The position numbers were made by a program, and so were the translations under genes. A DNA stretch of 64,000 nt, taken from assembly GCA_036852015.1 (NCBI GenBank), contig JAANDG010000259.1, forward strand, positions 62,001 through 126,000, written 5' to 3'. Below, in pieces: positions 1 through 12,100 of this stretch. Origin of the DNA: Pelodera strongyloides. Taxonomy: Eukaryota > Nematoda > Chromadorea > Rhabditida > Rhabditidae. The notes under the pieces are model-generated. The model saw nothing but the letters and a program-made list of their open reading frames with translations. It had not been told where the DNA came from and did no database searches. How positions within the stretch are numbered: position 1 is the first letter of the stretch; every line of letters begins with the position of its first letter.

Positions 1-100
1 GTCTTCGCAAGCTGATCATTTCATGTAATGCATAGCAAGGTTGCGTTATAATTTTTGAGCATAATAAATTGTTTAGCGAAAACGTAGCGAAAAACTTAAC

Positions 101-3100
101 GTTTCCAGTATAGTGTGCTGTCCTTTCTGGCCAGTAATATTTTCCAGTCCGGACATCGTATAAACAAGGTACTGAATAAAAATTTGCATAAGTCGCTTTA
201 CAAAACGTGCAAGCAAATGGTACAAATAAACACTGCTCTGAACCTCGGACGCGCAGCGCAGCAATGCATTTGCGCGGACGCCGAATTGCAGGAGCGCGTC
301 CGCGCAAAAATGTTGCTGCACTGCGCGCAAACGGACCACGTGCATGCACAATGCCTTCCCCTCGCACCCTTTTCGCACTTTTCCGTCCTATTAAAACCAC
401 ACAAAACCAAATAAAAACCACAAAAAAAGGAATAAATTAGTTTATTTGCGTAAATAGTCTTAACACAATATAATAACAACTAAAACGTAAATATAGTAAC
501 TAAACAAACTTATATTCAATGAGGGGCGTATGGTAACAACTATCAATTCTGTAGGAGCCTTAATTGTACCGGCTGGCGCTAGGAATAAGTAAATAAAACA
601 ATATGTTACGAGATATATAAATAACACCTAACTAAAATATCAAAAAGTACGTAGCTGCAGGATAAATAAACTCTAACCATAGAACGATAGAAAATATAAC
701 ACGCAGAGATTACAAGGAGTTCGTACAGGGTAACTAGTGCGTTGCTGAAGAAAAATAAGGCATCTAATAGCATGTCAAATATGAACAATAAAAGGCATTA
801 ATTCCAATGATTGCCAGTGTCAATGGGGCAAAATAAATCCTCTTCCTACTTGTGCAACCAAGATCAGAGTATAAAACTATAGAAATTAGATTAGATGTAT
901 AAATCTAGCTCTAGCTGGATTAAATGTCGTAGTAGACCAATCTGATAATAGCAGTAATAACCAGCAATCTGATAATAAGCTCCGGATGCACATTCTACTG
1001 GTGCTATTTAATAAATGAGTCTAGCAAATAAAAACTACTGCTAAATTAACAATTCGCAGGATAACATATTCAAATGATACTGATGTAGCGGGGACAACAC
1101 AAGTGGCTCGAACTTAACAATATCTTATTATATAAAGGAGAAGAGTTTGTCACGGGTTTGTTTTTATGTGCACAACGAAAGCTGTTCATAAAGAAAATTC
1201 TTCGATCGAAAGTGCATACAAAATCTTTGTCGCTGGCGAGGTTCGAACCCACAGCAGCACACAACATCTCGATTCACAGTCCAACGCTCTACCAGTTGAG
1301 CTATGCTAGCTTATTGGACGAGGATCTTATAGGAGATAGAAGAGCGATAGCAAAGTGCAATAGCAAATTTGCATGACTTGCAAAAACCTTGAAGTCCCGA
1401 GCCACATTATACGTTTCCACGTAAACGTAAATGAACGTCTTTTTACCTTTGTAGAAATTCCTTTTTTTAAATAGGGTAACAATCGGCCGAAGGCCGATTC
1501 CTCCAGTCGGAGAAGAGCCCGTAGGGCTCTTCGAACGGCTGGTCGCTAATAAAACAATGAAATTTTTAAACACCGAGCGCTCACAACAAGTCAGGAGTGA
1601 CAAGGTTTGTTGAGCAGCTCGGAAACCTCCATTATTGCTCCTCGAACGGACTCCTACCGCATCCCAGTGAGAGTTTTCAACGCCCATTCCTCATTCATGA
1701 GTTCTGTGGTTATTCCTTTGCCCATCCACAGTCAAAAACTTCGCAAATAAATCTGAAAATAGAAAGGAACACTACTTAATTACTGTTTATCTTATTTATT
1801 GTCACTCAATAGAGTATCTAGTGACCCTCAGTTATTATATAAGCCTAGACCTACATAATATCACAAGCTACATACTACTACATTTAAATAATATTATAAT
1901 AAGGGCGTCTACGCTATAAAGCAAATAAGCCCTTATTACCTGTTGAATGTAGATTGCACTCGTCTCCAACAGAAGGATTTGTTTGCGACCTAAATTGAAT
2001 ACATTGTCGCCCAACATAATGGCTTTTAACATAAATATTTTGCACAAATTCGGCTCGGCTTAAGTTATACGCAAAAGCAACTATGGATTTAGATACCTAA
2101 TAACAACATACAGCAGCACATACCTAATAAACCATTTCAATTGATCCATCCGAGAAGGTCTTCTGGAAAACCATTCCTTGGGGAGCATCTGCAGCGCTTT
2201 TTGTAGCCACAATTAAACCTAAAACTTTGAGAATGCAAAATCTTGAGGACATATTTACCATTTGATCTCCCCGAAGAACTGCGTTGATTGCTCACTAAGG
2301 AGATTAGAGATTAGAAAGCGAGAGTAGCAAGGCAAAATACAGTATTTCCCTGTCAGGCAATCGAATGGTGACCCTACCAGGGAAGCTGGTGAATTCAACC
2401 CTTGCAGCTGGCATAAAGAAACACAGAACGATGGGGAACGCTTAAATAAACACTATCCAGAAGACTGGATTGCACGAAGACTACATAAGTAAATAGGGCG
2501 AAGTATTACAGAAAATACACTACCTGGACGTCATGAATTTGTGCAATCGCCTTAACAATGGGAGGCCTGTGATATCCATTGAAATCTAGAACATTTGTGA
2601 CTGCAGAAATAAATAAAATAAGCAGTTATGCGAAAGGGTTTATGGCGTCTCATAGCCAAAAAAAGGACAAAACCGGCACTTGCTTACTAAGCACCGTCAC
2701 ATTTTAGAGCTTTTAGAGCTTTCATTTTAGAGCTTCTTGTGCCCAAGTAGTAGCATTTGCTTATCAAATAATTACACAATGCAAGCACACTTGATTGTCT
2801 AATGCCTTTATATTTTATATTGAAGAAACTATAATACATACCTACTTGAACATGTACTGTGGTGCATTCGAAGCGCCGATCGAGGAACCGGTCCGTCCAT
2901 AATGAGAAGCCATCTACTTAAAAAAATGTATGTATAATGCATAACAGCACAAAAAGGATATGAGCGCACTCGGGCAACATTCGTGGCAAACGCTGGACGC
3001 CATAAACTGGAACAATTTGCTGTAACTTTAACGACACACTAACAGTAAAGTTAAACATAAGAAGTAAACAATACCAACACAGTTTAACAAAATGTACAAT

Positions 3101-6100
3101 GTACTCCAAAAATCAGTAGGATCCGTAGTTTGTCATCCATCGACCAATAAAGATTTATTATTAAGAATGCAGTTGTCCACGATGCGGTTCAGAAACCGGC
3201 CGGTATTTCGCTTTAAAGTTTGTTTTCCAGATGATACGAGTGATGGAGAGAAATAAGTCAGAAGAAATTGTTGCCATCACTTTTTTGTATTTTTCAATTT
3301 ATTCAGACATACAATCATCATTAGTCAGAAGAGAAACGGAGAAAAATAAGTCAGAAGAAATGGTCATAATATCCCTGTTCTGTATTTTTATAATAAATTG
3401 CATGATTTTTTAAACTATGCTATTCAAAAACGAATATAAAATTGTATAAATTCATTTTATATTACAAATAATATTTTTTATACATAACAATAAACTTAAT
3501 TAAGTGACGGTGTCCATTCTAAAAAGCGCCGGCCTCCCTGAGCGTACAGGGCGATTACGGTACTCCGCGACCGGGCTAGGGCGACAAACTACAGATCCTA
3601 AAATCAGTTCGAAAGAAAATTTGTGCACTCTCTGTGCACTTTTGCGCTCTCTGTCCGCACTTTTGCGGCAAATACAGTATGCTGGGTACGGTACTCCGCG
3701 CATGAAATAGAAACCCGAATTTACCGCGCACCTACCCGCGTACTTTGCAAACTGCGCGGAACGCGCTAAAGTACGCGCGCGTTCACAAAAGCGCGGCTAG
3801 CTACGCGTGCACTCCAATTTGCGCGGCTAGCTACGCGCGCGTCTGCGCGTCCGAGAACGTAGTGAGGAAACTTGGCAGGTGCGCGGCCTACACTGGGCCC
3901 GAAAAACGTGGGCCGCCTATACCTTGCCTACACCTCGCCCACAAAGGAGAAAGTGCGTCGAGGGAGACACAGAAAAGGTGGGCGGTTGATGCGCCTGATG
4001 TCGACCCAGTGTAGGCCAGGTGTTGGGGAACAAAAATATACACGTAAGTGGAAGATCGTCGTGCTCAGGCTCAGGCTCACCCTACGCCCGTGCGCGGCCT
4101 ACACCAGGCCCGAAATTGGTGGGCCGCCGCTCCCGGGCGCACCTGTATTTTTGTAGGCCGCGCACCGGCCAAAGTTTCGCGTGGAAAAGGTCCGGCACTA
4201 AATATCACTATGTTATGTAAGAGTATTGTGTAAATGCAATGTCAGTGTTCCAAACTCGCGATTAGTTTGATAAATGGCAATTCTCTCTCGCGGGCGTTTT
4301 TTGTTCATTAACGATTTACTAACCCCAAGCTTCTCCAGAAAATAACACCATCTACTCACCTTATTATAAACACTTTCGGTCATCGTGGGTGTTCTGTGCT
4401 CATTTTTTTCTACTTTTAGATAATTGATTATCGGACGAATTGTACTGCCCTGTAATTAATATTGTTAAAAATAAATTAAAAATAAACACTCTTCTCTGTA
4501 CATGTACTGAAACCCCAAGAATTTATGTATAATAAATAATAGATGTAAATATGACAAATACATGGCAGCACGCCACGCTAGAACTAAAAAAACGCGCCTG
4601 GAAAAATACGGTGACATATATGACGGCAATTGTTGCCGTGACGAACATCGGTTTTGCCGGGACCGAATCGGGCATGGACACTACCATTCCGTAGGCAATT
4701 GCACCCCGCAGCCCACTATAGGCGAGGATAAACTGGTCGACCTGCAATTCAAATGTGATTTATTGGGTGAGGGCTTTAAAGCTGTAGGACACGATTTTGA
4801 ACTGTGTTCCATTCAGAGCACTTCCGGCGGCAGAAAGACAAACATAACATACATGGGACTACAGTTGTCTAGTTTCGATTCAAATCCACGTAACGTACAG
4901 CTTTAATGTAAGATATAGAACAAACACATAATTTGCCCGCTTTGTTGTTAATAGTGCACCTTATGTCGTTCATTGATTAAAGCTGGATATATCAAAAATA
5001 CGATAAGCAATAGTCCATACACGTAGGCAAACATTATACAACACCTACGTTTTCAAATTTCCTCTTGCGAAACCGATTCAGAATTGCGCACAACACAAGA
5101 ACACCTGAAAAATCATAACCATTATTTATAAAAAAACACAAAGAACGGTCGTAGGACAGTGCTCTAAAACTAAAAAATATGAATAATTTGATGTTCTGAA
5201 AACTCCTTTGTCTCTTTCAGGAGCCACATAAGAGTAGTGCGTCAAATTTTTGCGCACAATAAACAATTATTAAGTTTACTCAAAACCTCAAAACTGTCCC
5301 AGATTATTTGTAAAGCGTCCGCCAAACTACTCATTGTCAGCTTCAAATGTTAGAATTTTTGACGGTTCTCGTGATTTCCGCATAAGAAATCAATGTTTCA
5401 AAAAGAGTTGACTTGTACCTATGGTTCTATAGAGTAGACAGAAAATGACTGTAAAAAGAACGAATAGACTGTCCCAATACATTGTGCTCGACATAACGGA
5501 CAGACCCACAAACATAAAAACAACCTGAAAAAAAACACACGTTACCAATTATACAAGAAAACGTTTACCATAATTATTTGGCGTAACGCTAGTTGACCGG
5601 AACTGAACCCTTGGCCATTTTGATGAGAGTCCGCCTTTACCTCTGCGCTACCGAAGATGCAACACCTACCGCTTCAGAACCTTGTGCTAGTATCTTGACA
5701 AAGTATTTGATAGAGTTATCAGTCGATTGAGAAATGTTTCCCTTGACGTATTGTTTCATTACCATACCACAGACGGCGATTCTGAAAAAGTGAAATATAT
5801 ATTTTGACAACTTTATTATAACCTAATATTTATAACTAGTATTCTTATAGGGAAAGTAAATTTCGTTGCTTTGATCTAATTAGTAAATTCGATCTCAAAG
5901 CAACGCTACTAGAAACCAAATATAAGCCAACAGGCATGCATCGCCACATATACCAGTGTTTCATCTTTCAGCAGCAAAATGGCGGATTGTGAACACCGCA
6001 TACAAACTATGTGCCTTTTCCTAACGCTCCCCTAGCCCCCTAACGTTAATGGGGTTTGCAAGTATGCCCGATTTTCCTTGCAAGTATCGAAAAATTTACC

Positions 6101-9100
6101 GTATCTTGGCACTACACGAGCATATCTACAGGCAGTTTTTACGACCGATCGCCACGGGACCAATTGTTCAACAAAAAATGTCTTTGATGGCGGATTTTCT
6201 ATAGTGCGGATGTGTCAAAGTTACGGTAAAGTTGTGTAAAAAGCACACGATTTTGCGAATTGATACTTGCAAGGAAAACTCGCGGTTTTTGGCATACTTG
6301 CAAACCCCATAAAGCGAACTACCGGTCGGTTTTTGAAACACATCGAGTACACCAGAGGCCGGTTCCACCAACATTTCAGAGCACACGGAAATTCCGTTTA
6401 AACGGAGAGAAAAGTTCCGTGCACTCTTACTTGGGTTTTCACCAACATTTACGTGCATTATTAGGATGTTTTCTAAAAGATGGCTACTACGGTCTGGCAT
6501 CTAGCCAATGAATATGCAAAAGTGCATACAACGTGCATTTTTTCTGCTCACTCAGGTGACTCTAGGCCCGAAGGCGTGCCCTTTTCAGTGGAACAGGGCT
6601 GGCCCGTTACCGGCCTTAGAGGGTGCCCAGCCCAGGGTACGCCCTGGGGCTTTTGTGAGTTTTAGAGGGCATAATAAAGGGCCACAAACAGGCCATTTTC
6701 AACCGGGAAGAAAAGGAATATACACCGTTTTAGCTAACCCACCACGAACTTACACCCGGAAACACAACTTACAAGTACCTAGAACTTTGCAAGACAAATG
6801 CACCGGACAGGAATCGAACTTGCGATATTAGCTAAACACGTACTCCAAACTAGCGCCTTAGACCACTCGGCCATACCGCGTATGGTCGTCTCTGCTGGTT
6901 GCGAAATATTACGGCTGCTGCTTCACAAAAATTTAAATCCCAATTTTCGCGCGCTTTACAAAATGCAAGGCTACGGCAAAGTGCCATGTAAAGGGCACGC
7001 CCCAGGTTCGGACCGACATTTTCCCCGTTTGTGGCCTTATCCCGGCCTTCTACAATTGAAGGGCACGCCCTAGGGCATATTTGCTTAAATGCATGCCTGC
7101 GGGCCTAGAGTCACCTATGCAGTTTTGCATTCGGCATATCTCAGGAAGGGTACGGAGCAAGCGTAAATTAAATACCTTAAACATAAGGCAGGGTCACCCA
7201 AGGGGAACATACTGACGTTACTATGCTAAAGCCCAAGGAAAGAACGTAACTTGAGTTTAACAAGAAAATGTGTAAAAACGGGTTATTCGAACAGAGCTCT
7301 TTGCTTTTATGGGCTTTCGATAATAACTACCTTCTTCTATGTGTTTCAATTGTGATTTTTCTTATTTAGTTTTTGTTCTGCCCCCAAATACGCTATCTAC
7401 CAGTTCAATTTATAAGAAATTATGGGTTTTCTTAAAAACAAAATGCAATAATGTATTCACAAAACACCCAATGTCAGTTACATGCTATATTAGCAGAAAA
7501 TACCTTCCCGAGTGTTTTAAGATCAATTGCTTACTAAAATTATAACAAAATCAATCCTAGTATTTGTCAACCATGACCAAAAAAATAAGTTATCTTATTA
7601 TATAAAGTTGGGAGCTTTGTTTGTTTGTTTGTTTGTTTGTTTGTGTGTTTGGATGATGTGCGTTACGCTCAGGAAGTAGGATTGGTTCAGTAGTTCATGT
7701 TCCCATGCACTGAGCCATCTCACATCCCGAGCGCCCCCTCACAATCGTCCAAAAAAGGCTGCATATACGGAATGTGTGTGGTGTATCGTTCGGGTGCGGT
7801 GGCGCGCAGCTCATTTTAGGAAACAACGAACACTCACAACTCAAAGAACTACCAAATCACAATCATTGACTACTTTTTATGAAATACTTTTTTGTAATCA
7901 CTTCGTAGTCTAATTTTTCATTTACTCTTTTTACAAAGATTTAGTCGACATATTTTGCAACAAAGCATTGAGTAATTCTCTGCACATTTCCCTTATTTCC
8001 CATGAAACGAGCGTCCAATCTGGAGCGATGTTTCGGTCGAACGAAAGAACATTCAACAGAATTTCTTAATTTCGCGTACTTTTTGTTTAGTATGGATAAT
8101 ACACGGTGTCACCTGTAACGTTCTACGACATTCTTTAGTTTAATACAGTTAAGGAAAAGATCTGTGACAATTTTGGATTTTTTCTGCTTTATAGAGTCTA
8201 ACGATCTGCAGACAGTTTAGGAGGAATACGTTCACCAGTTATATAAAGGGCACACGGGCACACTAAAACTATGTTCGATCCCATGTTTAACATTCGTATA
8301 GGTTTCAAAAAGTAAAATAGCGGTCACTTACATTCCGCTGCTTTTAAGCTTTGGCTATTTTTTTTTAGGTTATAGACTTATAGAGTCCAGCAAGTTGCAG
8401 ACAATTTAGGAGAAATATAGTCAACAGAAACTAAGTTCTAACCCGTGTTCAACATTGGTATGGGTTCAAAAGGAAAAATGAGAGACTGGTGACTCTTTGC
8501 ATAGACATGTTTCTTCCTAACTTATATAGCCCAGCGAAACATTGCGGCGTATCAGCCAGGCGATATTAAGCTGCTTTTAGGATTTGGAATTTTTTCGATA
8601 TTATAGAGTCCAGCAAGTTGCAGACAATTTAGGAGGAATATAGTCAACAGAACCTAAGTTCTAACCCGTGTATAATATTGGAATGGGTTTCAAAAGGAAA
8701 AGTGAGAGACTGGAGACTCTTTGCAGACAAAAGGTTTCTTCCTAACTTATATAGCCCAGCGAAACATTGCGGCCTATCAGCCACGCGATATTAAGCTGCT
8801 TTTAGGCTTTGGCAATTTTTTCGATGTCTTAGAGTAGAGCAAGTTGCAGACAAATTTAGGAGAAATATAGTCAACAGAAACTAATTTCTATCCCCGTGTT
8901 TGATATAGGTGTAGGTTTCAAAAGGAAAATAACAAAACTGAAACCATTTCCTTTGTGAAAAAGTTTGCTTCTAACTTATATAGCCCAGCGAAACATTGCG
9001 GCGTATCAGCCAGGCGCTATTCCGCTGCTTTTACGTTTTGGAAATTTTTGGACGTTATATTTGTCCAACGATTTACAGGCAATTTAGGAGGAATATAGTC

Positions 9101-12100
9101 AACGTCCTAAAATAGGCGAACCAAAACTAAGTTCTATCCCCAGGAAACTACTCTTGCGATAAATAGTTGCTTCTACTTATAGATATAGCCCAGTGAAACA
9201 TAGCGACCATCAGCGAATATTGGAAAGACGCCTCAGGCGGCGGTAGCCGACTGGTTATTCATAATCAGATATTGAATATATTTCGTATAACCTCATTGTA
9301 AACTAAATATAAGCTACTGACAAAAATTAGTACAAATTATGGCCTCTGAGAAGAAATTTCGACTCTCGACTGCAAGTTTCTCTTCCCATACATAAGCCTT
9401 ACTTGCAACGGAACTTTCCGTGCGCACGTAACTTCCGTGCGCCCTGAAATGTTGGTGAAAACGCAAGTAGCGCGGACTTACTTGCGCCCGGAAGTTCCGT
9501 GCGCTCTGAAATGTTGGTGGAACCGGCCTCAGGATTCTTGTGCAGCTTATGCAAATGAAATAAATTAAAATAAAAAATCGAGCCAAATTCGAGCAAATTA
9601 GCATAAATAGGTAAGAATTCAGTCGTCCACGCTGCGTTTGAAAGGCCGGCCGACTTTAAGTTTTCAAAAAAAACCTACGCAATAATCGATAAAAAACCTA
9701 CGCAATAATCGATGACGCTGTCCACCACTCGGCCATCAAGTAGCACATATATGGCACAACGAGGATAAGAACCGCAGACACAATCTTATCTTTGGTGTGT
9801 CTGAATTGTGCTGAATTACTGGAAAACGAAAACTAGACTAGATACAGATTTATTAAACGTCTCCCCATGCAGTTGTTTACTGTGTATGGTGTAGTTATGT
9901 ATATAGAGTAAAATCAATAACATGGCTGTGCAAGCCAAAACCACTAGTTATGCTATTCTGTAGGCAACTACTACCAACATGAAGACTGAAGAATCTAGTG
10001 TGTATAAACATAGAAGAAACTTACTTTGTTAGGAAGCTTACGAGGAAAGCGAAAACAACTCCGAGCAGAACACCGCCCAAGGCTACCACAAAGAACGAGA
10101 CAAAACCAGCAAGGTAATCAACAGTCTGTAATTAATTAATTAATTAATTTCAATTAATTAGTAATAATAACGATTTTAATTATAACATTGTTAATAAAAT
10201 AATAATAATACCTGTATGTTGCCAGAGCCCAGATCACGAAATGTTTTGAATATGTTATACAGTACCTAAAATTGTATAAGTAGTAAACATTCGAATAACG
10301 AACTAATGCTTGTTATCAATATTTAAAAAAAAACGATGTATATATTATTGACAGCGAGGCAAGTTACTAGAATAAATATAAAATACGAATTAATATTTTT
10401 GAGATCTATGATTCGCGTTTATCTCGACTCATTGGCTGAGTGACTTATAACAACATCATTTCATGGCATGGGATATGTATTTGGAAGGTTCGAGACCGGA
10501 ACCCGTCCACCTCACCAAATGTGTAAAAATTGGTGGCTGGGTAAAACCAGCGGAGATAAATCGACTTCTCGAGAAAATTGGCCTCTGGGAAGTTTAAAGG
10601 CCAGTTCGTTCGGCTTCAGGAATGAACCGGACCCCGGTGCACCATTTCTGCGGATTCGGTTGATATAACCCGGTACACTTTATCTTTTTTATCTTTTATT
10701 TGGAAGGAGATCTTATATGATATATCGTCACACACCACTGAAATCGCATCATTGAACAGCGATTCGCCGAAAACGTTTACGAATAGAAAATCGTTGACGT
10801 GTATTTCCTCAAAAACTAAAAGAAAGCAGAGTGATTTCATAAAAAAAACGAAACGTTTGTGATGTAGCCCGTGGAAGCCATTTTTTATTCCAGTGGGTAT
10901 GACTGAAGCATAGTTGAAAAATTATGTAAAATAACCACCTGTCCACCTGTGGCTTTCTAGATAAAATCTTCTTTAATATCAAAATAATTTCAAAAATAAT
11001 AAAAGTAAACCCAGTAAACCTGACCGGCAATCACCGCCACAGGATCTACAGCCGATATAAGAGATGAGAATAAATAAATGTCGGAAAGACCAAATTTTAT
11101 CGTGAATAGATCATACCAACTGAGCGCGTACAAAGACAAACCTTAAATAAAAATGATAAGGTGTTAATCATAGGCATCAATCTTTTTTTAACTTTAATTT
11201 AAGTATAGTCATTTCCTCTATTCAAGGATAGCATGTACAATTAATTTAATTTAAAGAGCATGTTTTGTCTTATGACTTATATCGCAGAGTTTCCGGACGA
11301 TAAATAGCCTGACCACAGGCGAAACGCGGGTGGTGCGCGGCGAGAGGTAAGTGTAACGACCGTAACTTAGTGTGATGCAGAAACATACATATAATAGGGT
11401 TCGCGGCGACTTCGCCCTATCTTCGCCAGTTTTTCGCAAAGGGATTCATTTTCGCACGTTTTTTTTACCATATTTTATGTCCACATTTTAATCAATAACA
11501 TACCAATAGCAAGGCAGTTGAATGTCGTGCACACAATGGCCAACACAGTGATCGAATCAAAATTCTCGAAAAAGGCGCGATTTGGCATAAAATATCCTAA
11601 AAAAGGGATATTGATTATTTCGTTCTAAGTAAAAAGTTGAACACGTTTGCCATATGAGTAAACCATGATCTTTGAATAAACTAGTGCACGTATTTTGGTG
11701 CGCCTTTAACAGAAATTTGACCCACCCGCATCAAAGATAATGGGTGGAAGTAGGTAGATGAAGAATACATGACTGTCCAGTGTATAATATTCAACTGGTA
11801 CCCCAGTGAACTTGAGAAAAGCACCCAGTGCGAGTCCCACCACGATTAGAAGAGAGGAATCAGGGAAATATTGTGTGAGCGGACCGAGCAAACGGAATAC
11901 TGTAAAATAATGTATCTTTAAAGCGGTACTGTACGTGGTTTATAAAAATAATGGCGGACAACAATTATATTTATTATGTAATATCCGACGTACCGGTTGT
12001 GTGGAAGAAAATACACCTAACTATAGGTATCAAGATTATTTTTCAAAATCATATAGCTTATCGCTTCAAAAAATTGAATTTTTACAAAACGGGATTAACG

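Noticed and set aside
1301..1687. Minus-strand ORF containing [11 protein letters not shown], similar to the missing exchanger segment
   Set aside because: The stretch is the 3' hairpin region of the Helitron at 1123-1542 and lies on the wrong side of exon 1940-1989. It also lacks a credible acceptor, so the likeness to the NHE motif is chance.
1700..1765. Possible exchanger exon reading [14 protein letters not shown] after a TTTTCAG acceptor
   Set aside because: It lies downstream of exon 1940-1989 in gene order and reaches a stop without a usable donor.
2127..2264. 45-codon minus ORF with a signal-peptide-like start ([15 protein letters not shown])
   Set aside because: It lies in an exchanger intron and its start overlaps a possible splice donor. 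No second line of support was found; too short to claim.
9715..9775. tRNA-like A box (GATGGCCGAGTGGT) on the minus strand
   Set aside because: It is inside exchanger exon 9, where it encodes LMAEWWTAS at the expected place in the family. No T-arm follows.
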